From Hyperoodon ampullatus (lineage: Eukaryota; Chordata; Mammalia; Artiodactyla; Ziphiidae), in the NCBI GenBank assembly GCA_949752795.1, contig OX457075.1, forward strand, positions 6,190,001-6,254,000: 64,000 nt of DNA. The letters are read 5' to 3'. Shown piece by piece: positions 47,115 to 61,400 of this stretch; positions within the stretch are counted from its first letter, which is position 1, and each line of letters starts with the position of its first letter. A program made the translations under genes and the position numbers. The notes under the pieces were generated by a model. It did not search any database. It saw only the letters and a program-made list of their open reading frames with translations, and was not told the origin of the DNA.

Positions 47115-48535
47115 ATCAACTCTTTTTATTAATTGAAGTATAATTGATTTACAATATTGTGTTAGTTTCAGGTGTACAGCATAGTGATTCAGTATTTTTG
47201 CAGACTATATTCCATTATAGGTTATTACAAGATAATGGGTATAATTCCCTGTGCTATACAGTATATCTTTATTGCCTATTTTATATATACCACTTTGCAT
47301 CTGTTAATCCCATACCCCTAATTTGTCCCTCCCCACTTTGACCTCCCCTTTGGCAACCATAGGTTTGTTTTCTATATCTGTTTCAGTTTTGCATATATAT
47401 ATATATTCCTTTGCATTCTTTTTAAGTTTCCACATATAAGTGATATCATATAGTATTTGACTTTCTCTTTGACTTATTTCACTAAGCATAATTTTCTTTA
47501 AGCCCACCCACATTACTGCAAATAACAGTATTTCATTCTTTTTTATGGCTGAGTAATATTCTGTTATATAAATAAATTTATAAATATATATATACATATA
47601 TATATTTAAAAATCACATTTTTAAATGCAATAGTCTGTTGATGGGCACTTGAGTTGCTTCTGAGTCTTGGCTATTGTAAATAGTGCTGCTGTGAACATTG
47701 GGGAACATGTATCTTTTTGAATTAGTATCTTTCTTTTTTCCAGATGTATACCCAGGAGTGGGATTGCTGGGTTGTATGGTAATTCTATTTTTACTTTTTT
47801 AAGGAACATCCATAGTGGTTGTACCAATTTGCATTGCCAGCAAAAGTGTACAAGGGCCCCCTTTTCTCCACATTCTCCCCAATATTTGTTATTTGTAGAC
47901 TTTTTGATGAGAGCCATTCAAACAGGTGTGAGGTGATACCTCATTGTGTTTTTGATTTGCATCTCTCTAATAATTAGCAATGTTGAACATCTTTTCATGA
48001 GCCCGTGGGCCATCTTTATATCTTCTATGGAAATATGTCTATTCAGTCTTCTGCCCATTGTTTAACTGTTTTGTTTTTGTTTTGATATTGTGTTGAATGA
48101 GCTGTCTATATATTTGGGATATTAACATCTTGTTAGTTGCATAATTAGCAAATATTTTCTCCGATTCCATAGGTGTCTTTTTGTTTTGTTGATAGTTTCC
48201 TTTGCTGTGCAAAAGCTTTTAAATTTAATTAGATCCCATTTGTTTAGTTTTGATTTTACTTCTTTTGTCTTAGGAGACTGATCCAAGAAAATATTGCTAC
48301 AATTTATGTCAAAATGTATCCTATCTATGTTCTCTTCTAAGAGTCTTATGGTTACAGGCCTTACAGTTAGGTCTTTAAACCGTTTTGAGTTTATTTTTGT
48401 AAATGTTGTGAGGGATTGTTCTAATCTTATTGTTTTACATGTGGTTGTCCAGTTTTCCCAGCACCACTTGTTGGTGATACTGTCTTATCTCCATTGCATA
48501 TTCTTTCCTCCTTTTTCTCCTGTTTCTTTTTATAG
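47115..48535 (-). repeat. L1 3' end and ORF2 C-terminal part, minus strand
   Basis: It opens TTTTATTAATTGAAGTATAATTGATTTACAATATTG, the same 3' UTR type as at 23,470. It continues through ORF2 C-terminus to the RT thumb (GTTTTCCCAGCACCACTTG). Frames remain only in pieces. Confidence 0.8.
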
Positions 48536-49350
48536 CATGTGATTTTTTTGTTAAAAATTGGACTTTTGAAAAACAGCCATTTCTCCCACTGTTTGCAGTC
48601 TGGCTCTGTGCTAGCGTAGTCCTTTTCTAATTTCTTGGGTGTGCTCTGAGCCTTGGGAGTAGCCTGAGGAGAAAGCTTGTGGTCTCTGAGATCTTTGTGA
48701 ATATGCATCTTTCCTGGGTCTTTTTGTGGCTCTTCTTATTCCCCACATACATGTGTGTTTTTTAATGTTTTGTTTTTCCAAATAGTCTCATGCCAGGGTT
48801 GCCTTGGAGCCTCAGATGGCCTATTGTATGTTTCCACCCATTCTCTCTGCTCCAAATGTCTACAAGTCTTAGTTTCCCTGCAGTTTTCCTGAACAGTGTC
48901 CATCTGAGATCTGAATTAGGTGGAACAGAGACCAGTCTTCAGGCAGTTCCCAGACAGGTTAGAATATTGAAAATAAGGTGTCCTCTACTGCATTCAGTTC
49001 AAGGGAGGGAATTGGAAACTCAGCTGCTGTCTGCTCCAGACCAAGACTATGGCATGCCCAAGAAGTAGTGGGACAAGGTTTGAGCAAAATACTACAAAAC
49101 TTTCTAACATTTTGATTGTGGCTTTTTGTTTGTTTGTTTGGGCATTTGCTTAGCTGCAGTAGACCTTTGACTGCTTCCAGAGCTCCTATGGGTTGTTTTA
49201 GCCAGTTCTTCTCCCTCTCCCCACCTGCCTCCTCCTCCCCCAACTCCTTCCCCTCCTCCTCTTTCTTCATCTTCTTCTTCTAGGATCTCTAAAGGAGAAC
49301 AAGACTTGGGGCTTCCTAGTGCACCATTTTGCTGATGTCACCCTCCAGAT
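48536..49350 (-). repeat. L1 5' UTR-like block, minus strand
   Basis: It shares ordered blocks with 1,480-1,800 (AAACAGCCATT, CCCAGACAGGTTAGAATATTG, GGGAGGGAATTGG, TAGACCTTTGA). It ends in a CT-rich run at 49,208-49,282 (CTCCTCCTCCCC, TTCATCTTCTTCTTC). Confidence 0.55.
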
Positions 49351-50692
49351 TATTTTTTCAGGATTTGGTAAAACCTGCTTTTAATTCTGTCACTGGTGTA
49401 CGGTGCATATAATCACTTAAATACTACATCCTTAGCCATTGATGACCATGGGAGGAATGCTGGCTTCAGGTTTTGGTTACTTTTGTGGAATCACATTGTC
49501 TCACAATTTCTGTGCCTAAAAATAATTTTTATTTTATCTCAAGTGCGTAGTATTATTTGATATTACAAGTAAAAAGAAGTCTCAAAAATAATATTTCTAA
49601 ACTTTTGAGCTTTATGCTTAGCTTTCTCATTCCATTACTTGTACCACAACCAAGAAAGTTAGACATACCAGAGACCTTGGTGTCATTGCCCCATCTCTCT
49701 TTTCATCCTTTATATACAATCTATCACTAAACTTAGGTGGATCAAACTATTTAACTCTGTCTCAAACACAACAACTGTTTCATCAACACCACTACCACTC
49801 AATTTCACTCTATGGTTGTCATTTTTCTGGACTACTGTAATGTTATTCTAGTTTGTCTTTCTATATTTTCTCTTGCCTTTTACATTCTCTTTTTCAAAAC
49901 CTCCTATTATCAGCTTTCCATCTTCCAATTAAATCTCTAAACACCATCAATTGCTTATAGGCTATAGACCAATTTTCTGATTAAGACTATAAGACACAGA
50001 CAAACCCTCCATAATAACCTCTGTCACATCACGTATAGATTTTCTGTTGTGTGTGTGTTTCTATATCTTTTACTGCAGTATGAGCAACATGAGTTTTGTT
50101 GTTGTTGTTCACTGCTGTGTTCTCAGGGGCAGGCGCATCGTAAGACTCAAATATTTAGTTAATTAATGTTTGAATGGCTATTCTTTGTGTAACAACTGCA
50201 GTGCCCTAAATATTTCTTAACAGTTTCATAATAGATATGATGTAGGGTCATTTTGAATATTTACTCTTTTTCTATAAGTACTTTGTCTTTCATGTCTATG
50301 CTTGATTAAGTCATGTTCAACATCAGAGCTCAATAAAAAAGTTTCACTGTCCTCATATATTAGATAAATTCTGTGTTTTTATTATTTCATAAAACTATTT
50401 TATTTTAGTATTTATTACACATTTACCTTTACTGTTATTTATTTCGTGTCTGTACTTCCTATCCCAGTATAAGCAGGGAAGATGCTTTTATTGTTTTATT
50501 TACTTTCAGATAATCAGTCTCATCTAGTGCTGAAAACATAGTAGCACTATGAATTAATCACTTATTGTTAGTATATTAATATTTATTATTAAATAAATAC
50601 CTCTTATGTCAGTATAATAAGGAATCCTTTTAATTAGATGGCAAATATAGATGGTGGTACAGTTAACTTACTTTGGGATATCTCCTTTTTAG
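49351..50692 (+). other. ADAM2 intron, old unassigned repeats
   Basis: 49,620-49,960 resembles an old mammalian repeat (GGACTACTGTAATGTTATTCTAG pattern) that I cannot name. 50,080-50,180 (GTTGTTCACTGCTGTGTTCTCAGG, then AATTAATGTTTGAATGGC) resembles an L2 3' end. Nothing else. Confidence 0.4.
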
Positions 50693-50770
50693 GTCTGCAA
50701 GAATAAGAAATGTGTAGATTCTTCATTCTTGAATTATGACTGTACTCCAGAAAAATGCCACAGTCAAGGT
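50693..50770 (+). CDS. ADAM2: ADAM2 coding exon 10 of window (start of EGF-like module)
   Basis: The acceptor is ATCTCCTTTTTAG and the donor is GTAAGTAT at 50,771. It is 78 nt, phase 0 to 0, residues 409-434. It encodes VCKNKKCVD, closing the cysteine-rich domain, then the first two cysteines (C425, C430) of the EGF-like module ending SQG. Confidence 0.92.
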
Positions 50771-50927
50771 GTAAGTATCAGCACTATGAGACAAGAATAG
50801 AAATCACTGAGACTGATATTTGGAAAGCAAACGCACAGCTAAACACACACACACACAGTCATATTCATAAACCACGTAAGAAAATCAGCCTTATCTGACC
50901 TAGATATTACTTCAAAATTTTAAGTGA

Positions 50928-52482
<1,555 letters not shown>

Positions 52483-52526
<44 letters not shown>
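52483..52526. repeat. (AC)n microsatellite
   Basis: About 22 uninterrupted AC units, following CTCTCTCTCTGTCT. Likely length-variable. Confidence 0.97.
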
Positions 52527-52527
<1 letters not shown>

Positions 52528-53539
52528 GTTGGTACCAGATGGTGTATTTATATTTATATAACAAGAATCTAAAACATGTGCCATTAGCTTTGGAATTGGA
52601 TGGTGCATGGAAGGTAGAACAGGAAACTGTTGAAGACTATTGATATATGTTAACATTGTCTCAAGAAGACTGTTGGTGAGCAATTCAAAGACAGCTTAAA
52701 AACATGTTATTAGAAGTTGGAAAAATGAGGACATTTATTATGAAGTAGTGAATTGTGTGGCATCCTTGCTGCCTGTGGTAATGTGGAAAGTAGAATTCAT
52801 GGTTCTGGTCAGCAAGATTTCTAAGTTGGGTGACTTAAGTTACCTATGATAAAATACAAGATGATAGTAATTATTAATGAAGGAAGAGTTCAGTTTTCAA
52901 GTAAAATGTCTATTTTACTTGAAAAGAGCTATAATTTATTTGGTTTGAAAGTAAAATTAATTTTTATTCCTGAATTCTTCCAGCAAAACATTCTTAAAGT
53001 AAGAAATGGCTAACAGCTAAATTTGAGATACTGAGGAATAAAATTTGATCTCAGATAAAAATTGTCAAGCGTATGTAAACCCCTCTGTTAAGACCTCAGA
53101 AAAACTTAAAGTGATGCCTCTTAGACACCTTCATCTATCAATATACAAAAAGCCTTCTAAGTATTGTACTGGACTGCCTCTTAAAAACTCTCAAACAATA
53201 AGGTTACTATGAGTGTTAAATAGGTTATTTTATAGCAGCCTCACCAGAGTCCAATATAGACAGATTTATGTAAAAAAGATTTGTGGGTGTGGTTTCATTT
53301 AATGGGGTGTATTTTTTATTTAATACACAAGAAATCCATACATTTTTAAGGAATTACATCAGTCAGACTGAAAACGGTCAAGATAATACATATGTTCTTC
53401 AAGTCCAATCAATTATGGGTAAAAGTAGACTGATAAAGCTACTCTAATGTAAAAAGGGTTATAAGGGCTACTCCTTATGGAAAAGGAATTATAAATCATA
53501 GGGTATAACCAAGAAATCAGAAGCCCAAACTTCATGATT
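52527..53539 (+). other. ADAM2 intron, no recognised element
   Basis: About 1 kb, AT-rich, with no motif order that I can name. Confidence 0.5.
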
Positions 53540-55010
53540 TGTGCATTTGTGATTTTTGAAAATCACCACCAACAAAAATAACAGCAACAAGAAATACAGA
53601 TGTATATGGTTTCACAGGTTAATTCTGGCAAGTTTTTGCAAGGCAGAAATACCATTTTTAAAAGTAGCAGTGGAAGTGACTCCTGTCACCTCACTGTATG
53701 AGGAAAACATATCCCTGATGACAAATCCAGAAGAAAGTTAACAAAGAAAAAATTACAGAACAATATACTTCATAAACATAAATGTAAGCATTCATTTGAA
53801 AGTCAATCAGTGCAATTCACCAAATGCAGAATTTTTTAAATGTGTATCATTTTCTCTTTTGATGCATAAAAGTCATTTGACAAAATTCAACACCTATTTA
53901 TGAATTTTTTAAAGGCAACAAACTACCAACAGAAGCAAACTTCATTAATATGATAAAAAGCATCAACAAAAAAATTTTAGCCAATATATCTTATGATAAA
54001 ATACATTGTTTTTTCCAAAATTTGAGAGCAAGGCAATGAAGTCTGCTCTCACCATGTCAATATTTTACCCTAAGCCCTAGCCAGTGCAATAAGTAAAGAA
54101 CAAAAAATCAGGAGCATGAAGATTAGAAAGGATGAAATTAGACTGCAGATGATATGATTAATTACATCAAAAATCCTAAGGACTCTACAAAAATACTTCT
54201 AGAAGTAATAAAAACCTTTCGAAAGGTCAAAGAAAATGTTTAAAAGTGGATAGTATTGCTATATACTAGCAGCAGTAAATGAAAACCAACTTAAAATCAG
54301 TACCATCTACAATACTATCAAAATATAAAATATTAGGAATAAGTTTAACAAAAGATGTGCAAGACTGAAACTAAAACAAAAATGCAGATAGATGCTAAAC
54401 ATACAAGTAAATGGAGAAATATGCCATGCTCACCTATTGGAAAGTTTATTATTGCCAAGATGTCAATTCTCACCACATTAAATCTATAGATAAAAATAAT
54501 CATAAAAGCATGAAACATTTTAGATATCAACAATTTGATTCTAAAATACACACAAAAGTGCTTAGAATAGCGAAAGAGCTCTGAAAAAGTACAACAAAGT
54601 AGGACAACTTAGTCTATTTGCCTTATATTAAATTTAGAATAATATAGATTTAGTATATAGTTACAGTAATCAAGAAAAGTACAAAGATAGTTCAACGGGA
54701 AAGGAAAGTCAGTTCAAAACATTGTATTCTAACAACTGGATATCCACATAAGGCCAAATGAATCTCAAAATTACAACTTACTTCACAATTCATGTGGGAT
54801 AGACGATAAATCTAAATGTAGAAGCTAAAACTATTCTTGAAAGAAACACGGGAAATGTCTACATGACCTTGAGATAAGCAATTAATTTCTTAGATGAAAC
54901 ATGAAAATAAATACCAATGCAATAAAAGAAAAGAATTTGGACTTCATTGAAATGCTATTACATATGCAATATTTCTTACAAAAAAAATTGAGTATTGAGG
55001 GAAAATTCAG
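53540..55010 (+). repeat. Old L1 ORF2 fragment, plus strand
   Basis: ACAGGTTAATTCTGGCAAGTTTTTGCAAGGC, AAAGTCATTTGACAAAATTCAACACC, AAAATCCTAAGGACTCTACAAAAA and TGCCATGCTCACCTATTGG follow the order of sense L1 ORF2 RT. Highly decayed, without long frames. Confidence 0.7.
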
Positions 55011-55307
55011 TTCTTCCTGGGATCACACTATAATTCTTTTTGTCTGTATTATGAGATAGATCTGAAAAGAGATTACATGGAATAGAAGGTTCTTAATAAA
55101 CAAGCAAGGAATATAGGACTATTATGTAAGAGAAGAGTCTAACTTTGAGCACTTAGGATGTCAACTTATCCACTTTATATAAAATATGTTAATTATAAAA
55201 TTATTAAATGTTTAAACATTTTATTCTAATAGTCATATTAAAATGCAGAAATGGTTTTGCTATATTCCTGGTAGTTGCTTTCAAATCACTGGTGTTTTCT
55301 CTCCTAG

Positions 55308-55467
55308 ACAGGCGCTATATTGAGAATGTTTACTATTCCAAACCTACGAGATGGCCATTTTTCTTACTCATTCCTTTTTTCATTATTCTCTGTGTACTGA
55401 TTGTTACACTGGTAAAAGTTTATTTGCAAAGAAAAAAATGGAGAACTGAGGACTATACAAGCGATGA
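55308..55467 (+). CDS. ADAM2: ADAM2 coding exon 12 of window (transmembrane helix and start of cytoplasmic tail)
   Basis: The acceptor is GTTTTCTCTCCTAG and the donor is GTATAT at 55,468. It is 160 nt, phase 1 to 2, residues 479-532. It begins [13 protein letters not shown], enters a hydrophobic helix of about 20 residues (about 495-514, rich in F, I, L, V), then the basic stop-transfer QRKKW and an acidic tail. If the donor is not used, the frame reads on into the intron for 13 more codons before a stop. Confidence 0.95.
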
Positions 55468-56647
55468 GTATATTAATTTTATATTTAAGATTCATTACTT
55501 TTGTAATTAGTTGGCCTACATAGTAACTTATCAATAAATAACATTATGGTGGTATAACTAGTAATAATTCCGATTATATATTTATCTTTATATGGAAATT
55601 TAATATGTAATATATTAATGATCAATATAATGAATAATAAATTTCTTTAACCTTAAAACAACTTGGAGTGTGTTAAGGGTAAATTTAAGTAGAAATAATT
55701 TCTAATTAGTGTTTATCTACCTCCTTTTACTATTTGATCTTAATTATTAAATATGTATTAAATATTATTACTTTACTTTTTAATATTTATATATTTCAAA
55801 GAGTTTTGCATACACTATTTTATTAAAACATAGCATGGAAATTTAGGAGAGTAGTTAAGCTTTAAGGCACTTAAATAAATTGAGAGGCAGCCAGAGTTGG
55901 AAAAGATTAGAAATTAATATATAATAGTAAAACTGAAAAATCTAGATATAGCCATGGCTAACCTACAGAAAAAAATTTTTAATTAAATAACTTTATAAAT
56001 ATCTGAAAATATGCTTCAAGAATAAAACAAATATTAAAATTGGTTTATTTCCTTTCATGGAAATTGCTATAAAATAATTTCTGCCTTTGAGTTTTACATC
56101 TATGCCCTTCATCTTAATTAAAATGAAATGAATTTTATTCAAATATTTAAAGAAGTTTATTGAAGTATTTAAAGTTGATAAGATAATACTAATTAAAAGA
56201 GAATACATTTCATAGAAATATTTTGAAAAGTTTATGTAAAATTGCTGAAGTAATATGTAACACATAAAATTTTCACATAATTCAGATAATATTTAAACAT
56301 ATTAAAGGAATTTTCTTATATTAGATGACTTTATTGTGGAAAAACTGGGCAGAATATGAATGGTAAAAAAAAGTGTAAAACTATTTAGCTAATAATGTTA
56401 TGAATATAAATATGATCTGAGTTCATTTCCAGGTAAACTTATATTACTTTGCTTTTTTCTCATATTAGTCTTTCTTACCAGTTAAGAGGTGCTCTTGGTG
56501 GTAAGATATTCTTAAGTAGTGACTGCTCCCAGATCTCAGATAGGGATTCAAAACTATTTCAATACTGATAAATGGTACAGAGGTTTGTAGAACCATCTTT
56601 GAGGAAAATACAATTTTAAATGATTATTTTTATTTTTAAATATATAG
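55468..56647 (+). other. ADAM2 last coding intron, no recognised element
   Basis: About 1.2 kb of very AT-rich sequence, no SINE or L1 motif order seen. Confidence 0.6.
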
Positions 56648-56681
56648 GCAACAGGAAGGTGACAGTGAGACCAAAGACTAG
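56648..56681 (+). CDS. ADAM2: ADAM2 last coding exon (C-terminus and stop)
   Basis: The acceptor is AAATATATAG, with a poor pyrimidine tract. Phase 2 entry completes the Glu codon and adds QQEGDSETKD before TAG at 56,679-56,681. The acidic, short C-terminus fits ADAM2. The exon appears to continue as 3' UTR to 56,711, where CA|GTAAGTATC forms a strong donor. Confidence 0.88.
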
Positions 56682-56711
56682 CCTGGAAAACAAAGAATTC
56701 ATGGTATCACA
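56682..56711 (+). other. ADAM2: ADAM2 3' UTR, first part (in the stop-codon exon)
   Basis: Thirty nt lie between the TAG stop and a strong donor (GTAAGT at 56,712). A junction this close to the stop lies within the roughly 50-nt limit and would not be expected to trigger nonsense-mediated decay. Confidence 0.6.
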
Positions 56712-57111
56712 GTAAGTATCAACTATTTTAGGATGAGAGGAAGAAACAAACAGAAAATTCAACGTATTAGATAGAAATAATATAAATGTATATTAAATGA
56801 AGATAGTAATATAGCTGCATATAATAAAAATCAAATTGAGGCATATTTTTCAATATTGTAAGCTATATCATAGACATGGTAAATCTGTCACCTAAAATAT
56901 GTCTTGGAGTGCTATCTTTTCTCTTTTTTTCTAACAATGCTTAGTTCTTTAGCATTTGTGTATTCAAAATGTTGGTTACAAATAAATTATTGATACATGA
57001 TAGAACTCTACTTCAAAATAAGTGTACCCTCATGCCATTTGTTGAATTAATCATCATTTTTAACTTAATTGATCATACAGGTGACTCTCCCTCCTTTATT
57101 TATTCTACCAG

Positions 57112-57520
57112 AGTAATTATCTTTGATGGACAGGAAAAATGGAAAAGAAAACGTACATGCCTTGCCTGATTACCTGGGATTCAAAACCTGTGCATTTTGT
57201 CTTTCATCTGTCAAGAAAAGATAGAAGTTTTCATATATAACATAATACCACAAATAACTTATTTGCAAGGAATGCATGTTTATGAGTTTTTATATTACAT
57301 ATTTCTTATTTTTAAAGTTACCTCATATTAATTCTGTTAATCAGTAGGCATTAACTCTGTTAATGAGTAGGCATGAGGTAAGGAAAGTTTATAATATAAT
57401 ACATGCAATACCATGATTAAAGGCCACTGTTATTTAAGTTGCAACGGTGTGTGGCTGTGTTATACTCTCATGGTCCATAACCAATCAAAAGACAACAATA
57501 AAAATTTTTTAAATTTGGAA
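57112..57520 (+). other. ADAM2: Probable terminal 3' UTR exon of ADAM2
   Basis: A good acceptor with a long pyrimidine tract (CTCTCCCTCCTTTATTTATTCTACCAG) ends at 57,111, 400 bp after the donor that follows the stop-codon exon. The sequence after it has no long frame and runs to an AATAAA at 57,497. The start is inferred from the splice site alone; the end is approximate. Confidence 0.45.
57497..57502 (+). promoter_or_regulatory. ADAM2: Candidate polyadenylation signal AATAAA for ADAM2
   Basis: This is the first canonical AATAAA after the candidate terminal exon begins, followed by a T-rich stretch (ATTTTTTAAATTT). It lies upstream of the LTR starting at 57,721. Without transcript data it is only a candidate. 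Confidence 0.35.
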
Positions 57521-57720
57521 AAAAATGTCAATTATACACTGCTTATAAAAGACAATTTCAGTTATATAAAGGTTCAAAGTAAAAGACAGATATATATACC
57601 ATGGAACTTTAAACAAAAGAAAGCTTGGTAGACTTTTAACACAAAAAGCATTAGTAGATATAAAGAAGAACATATCATAGTGCAAAAGGTAAATCTAAGA
57701 AGAAGCTACAATAATATAAA

Positions 57721-58241
57721 TGTGTGAGTCAGGGTTCTCCAGAGAAACAGAAGCAATAGGAGTTATATAGATAGATAGGGGGGGTGGGAGGGATGAGGAA
57801 ATTTATTATAGGAATTGGCTCACATGGTTCTGGAGGCAAAGAAGTCCCAAGATCTGCCATCTGCAAGCTGGAGAGCCGGGAAAGGACTGGTAGCGTAATT
57901 CAGTGTGAGTCTGAAGGCCTGAGAAATGGGGGGCCAATGATGTAAGTCCCAATCTGAGTCCAAAACCCTGAGGACCAGGAGTGCCCGTGGGTGTCCCAGG
58001 ATAGAAGGTGGATGTCTCAGCTCAAGCAGAAAGCAAATTGACCTTCCTCTACATTTTTGTTCTGCTCAAGCCCTCAAAAGATTGAATGATGCCCACTCGA
58101 ATTGGTAAGGGTAGTCTCTCCTTCACTCAGTCTAATGATTCAAATACTAATCTCTTCCCAAGACACACAGACACACCAAGAAATAATGTTTTATCAGACA
58201 TTTGAACATCCCTAAGTTGACACATGAAATTAACCATGACA
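57721..58241 (-). repeat. 3' LTR of the endogenous retrovirus
   Basis: It begins TG and ends CA as LTRs do (plus strand TGTGTGAGTCAGGG ... TTAACCATGACA). It contains the LTR polyadenylation signal on the minus strand (AATAAA opposite TTTATTATAGGAATTGG). Pairs with 62,791-63,390. Confidence 0.85.
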
Positions 58242-59280
58242 AGTCTCCCCCATGTCAACTTGGCACCCATATGCATCTCCTTAAGCCATACTTAATCTCC
58301 AAATAAAGGTCATAACTCTGCCTAAAGTGATATAACTATCCTGCATACAACCAAAAATGCCCTAATTTCTTTCCAGAAGAGGAGATAAAACCCCTGAGTG
58401 ATGTTTACTCTCCTCCTGATATTTTATAACTTAAATACTATGATGTAAAATTTAAAATATTTAAATACTTATATAAAGTCGATACATGATAAAGGAATAA
58501 GAGAGGAAAGAAAGCAAAGATATTTGCTTAATATATGTTTATATACAGACAAATGTATTCATAACAAAATGAGGAGAATATACTTGCGAAAATACAGTCT
58601 GCATTTCTGTAACTAGTCACATGGTTGTAGCTGGTATTTATAACTACCTTCTTCTACTCTCCACTCTGCGTTCCCTTTGACTTCATCAAGCACCTGAGCT
58701 GCTTTGCTGACCCAACCTTCATTTCTGAAAGGTCTGCACCATTAGGAATCCTTTCTGGATGGAGTTGTAGTTCTTCATTGACCTTAATTACAGAGCACGG
58801 TAATACTAGGAGACATTCCATGGGATTTCCTGTATTTCATACATACTCTTCCTTACCTCCATTGTTGAGTAGTAGTCCAGTTCCCTTTGGTAGTCAAGAT
58901 CATTAACCACAGCCAATACCTTACCTCCCTTGTTTTCCTATTGATCATGAGGTATGAGGAACCGAAGTAGCCATGTAGCAATCTTAATTCCAATTAAAGA
59001 TATTACTGTTGTGTTTCCTGGCAAAAGCATTCTTCCCTCTGGGACTAAGACCTCTAGGCCAACAGAACTTAAAGTCGGGAAACAGGAAGCAAACATTTTG
59101 CTAGTGGATCACTTGGGGTAATAGTGAGCGGTGCCACTCCTCTTTCCACCCTTCAATTCCTGGACCCATGAATCCTGGTTATTGGAGAAACAGCATCATA
59201 TATTGGACAGTCTTCTGGAGAACCTTGCCCCGGCCCTGAAAAACACTGCCACCTAGCCAGCACTGTAATAGAGTGTTCAA
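58242..59280 (-). other. Retroviral internal sequence 3' of integrase, unrecognised
   Basis: About 1 kb between the integrase remnant and the 3' LTR. No open frame and no env motif that I can see; env is deleted or unrecognisable. Confidence 0.5.
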
Positions 59281-59700
59281 AAGGCCATTCCACCATTCTA
59301 TCAAGCCAGCAGCTTCAAGATGGTGGGGAAAGAGTGAATTCCATGAGCCCAGGGCCACTGCTGGAATTCTTTTGCTGTGAAGTTAGTTCCTTGATCAGAA
59401 GCAATGCTGCATAGAATACTGTGACGGTGTGTAAGTCATTCTGTCGATCAATGGATGGCAGTTTTGGCAGAAGCATTACATACAGGGAAGGTAAATCTGA
59501 ACCCAGAGTGTCTATTCCAATAAGGAAAAAACACTGTCCCTTCCTTGATGGAAGTGGTCCAATGTAATCAACCCACCACCAGGTAGGTGGCTGATCATCC
59601 TGAGAATGGTGCTGTATCCTGAGCTCGGTGTTGGCCTCTGCTGCTGGAAGATTGGGCACTCAGCAGTGGTGCTGCCAGGTTGCTAAGCCCATCCTCTGCC
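59281..59700 (-). pseudogene. Retroviral integrase remnant
   Basis: A minus-strand frame of 114 codons (59,659-59,315) shows the start of the integrase core, WWVDYIGPLP followed by a GID segment. The later core segment around the second catalytic aspartate (near 59,395) is present only in another frame, so at least one frameshift breaks the domain. Confidence 0.8.
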
Positions 59701-60239
59701 ACCATGATCACTTTATTCATTAGCCCATTTGGTGATAACAGGCATGGCTAGGAAATAGGCTGACTAGTATCCACAAAATGGGTCATCGTTTCCACCTGAT
59801 TATTAAAATTGTCCTCTGTTGAGATCACCCTTAGTGAACATTCACATGGGACACAATCATCTTCTTGTTTCTTGCCCATTCAGAGAGGTCTAGCCACATA
59901 CTTCTTCCCCAAATAATTTTGTCAGCAGTTTTCCATTTATGTTCCTTCCAAGTCCCTCATCATACAGCCAAACCACTGGCTACAGCCCAGAACTGGTATA
60001 TAATCATATGTCTGGCTATTTCTCCTTCCAAGCAAATTGCACAACCAGGTACACTGCCTGAAGTTCTGCCCTTTTAATAGGATTTCCTTTCGCCACTATC
60101 CTTCAAGGATGTCCGAGAGAGGGGCTGTAGGGCTACTGCTCTCCACTTTCAAGTGGTGCCTGCACACCAGGCAGAATCATCTGTAAACTAGGCCCAAGTC
60201 TTGTCTTCCTCTGTCAACTGATTATAGGGAACTCCTTAT

Positions 60240-60930
60240 GAGTCCATAAATGCAAGCTGAGAGAAGGCACTGCAGTGGTAGTTGGGACTATAGGCATTTA
60301 TTTATTCCACTGCTTCTTGTAACTTACCTGTGCCTTCAGGGCCTGCTTGGGCCTGATCACAGTTACCATTTCCATTTGATGATGGAATGTTCCTGTGCAG
60401 CCCAATTTTATGACTTGGTGGTCAGAAAACACTTAGTTTATGATCAACAGCTGAGGTTGCAGTATAATTTGGTGGCCTATGGTCAAGTGTTCAGTCTCTA
60501 CTAAGGCTCTACCAGTAGCTGACCAAAAGTTGTTTTTGAAAAGGAAAATAGATCTCTTTAGATTATGTCAGGGCCTTTCTCTATAATCCTAATGGCCTGC
60601 ACCGTGATACACATATGGGGCCTGCCAGAGGCTCCAAACAGCACACCTGCCACTTCCCACTTCAAGTACCATTGGATCTGCTGGCTTATGTGGCCCGAGT
60701 GGAAGAGCAGCTTGCATTGTAGCCTGGACCTGTTGCAGAGCCTTCTCCTGCTCTGGGCCCCATATAAAACTAGCAGCTTTATGGGTCACTTGGCAAATGG
60801 GTTGGAGAAACTCACTCAAATGCGGAATATGCTGTCTCCAAAATTCAAAGAAGCCCATTAGGCATTGTACCTCTTTCTTGGCTATAGGACTGTCCAGAAT
60901 CAAAAATTTATCTTTCACCTTAGAACGAGT
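60240..60930 (-). pseudogene. Retroviral RT connection/RNase H remnant
   Basis: A minus-strand frame of 109 codons (60,918-60,589) has FFEFWRQHIPHL and FIWGPEQEKALQQVQ, which are typical of the end of gammaretrovirus-like RT. The frame is then lost going into the RNase H region. Confidence 0.8.
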
Positions 60931-61400
60931 ATCTCAACAGGCCCCACACCACTGATCTCCTAGAAATTTCACTAGAAATCGAGATAGATGGCCCCAAAAT
61001 TTTAGTCGGATTTATTTCCCACCTTCTGACAGCAAATGTCTTAATGATAAGTCTAGAGTAGCTGCTACTTCTCACTCACTAGGTCCAATCAACATCATGT
61101 TATCAATGTAATGGACCAGTATGATATCTTGTGAAAGGGAAAGGTGATCAAGATCTATATTATGACATAGGGCTAGAGAGTTGATAGACCCCGGGTAGGT
61201 AGGACAGTGAAGGTGTATTGCTGACTTTGCCTGCTGACAGAAATTGCTGCATAACAGGGACCAGAGGATGTGTTAATTTGCTCAAGCAATGAAACCACAA
61301 CTGGTACGGCAGATGCAATTGGAGTCAGCCCCTGGTTAAGCTTAATGTAATCCATGCTTATTCTCCAAAATCCATCTGTCTTCTCTGCAGGCTAAATAGG
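60931..61400 (-). pseudogene. Retroviral reverse transcriptase palm remnant
   Basis: A minus-strand frame at 61,355-61,173 starts MDYIKLNQGLTPIA. It jumps over most of the residues normally found between the first catalytic aspartate and the following strand, consistent with an internal deletion. About 60 bp further on, the active-site segment reads VHYIDN instead of a YxDD box (61,100-61,120), so a catalytic aspartate is lost. Confidence 0.8.
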
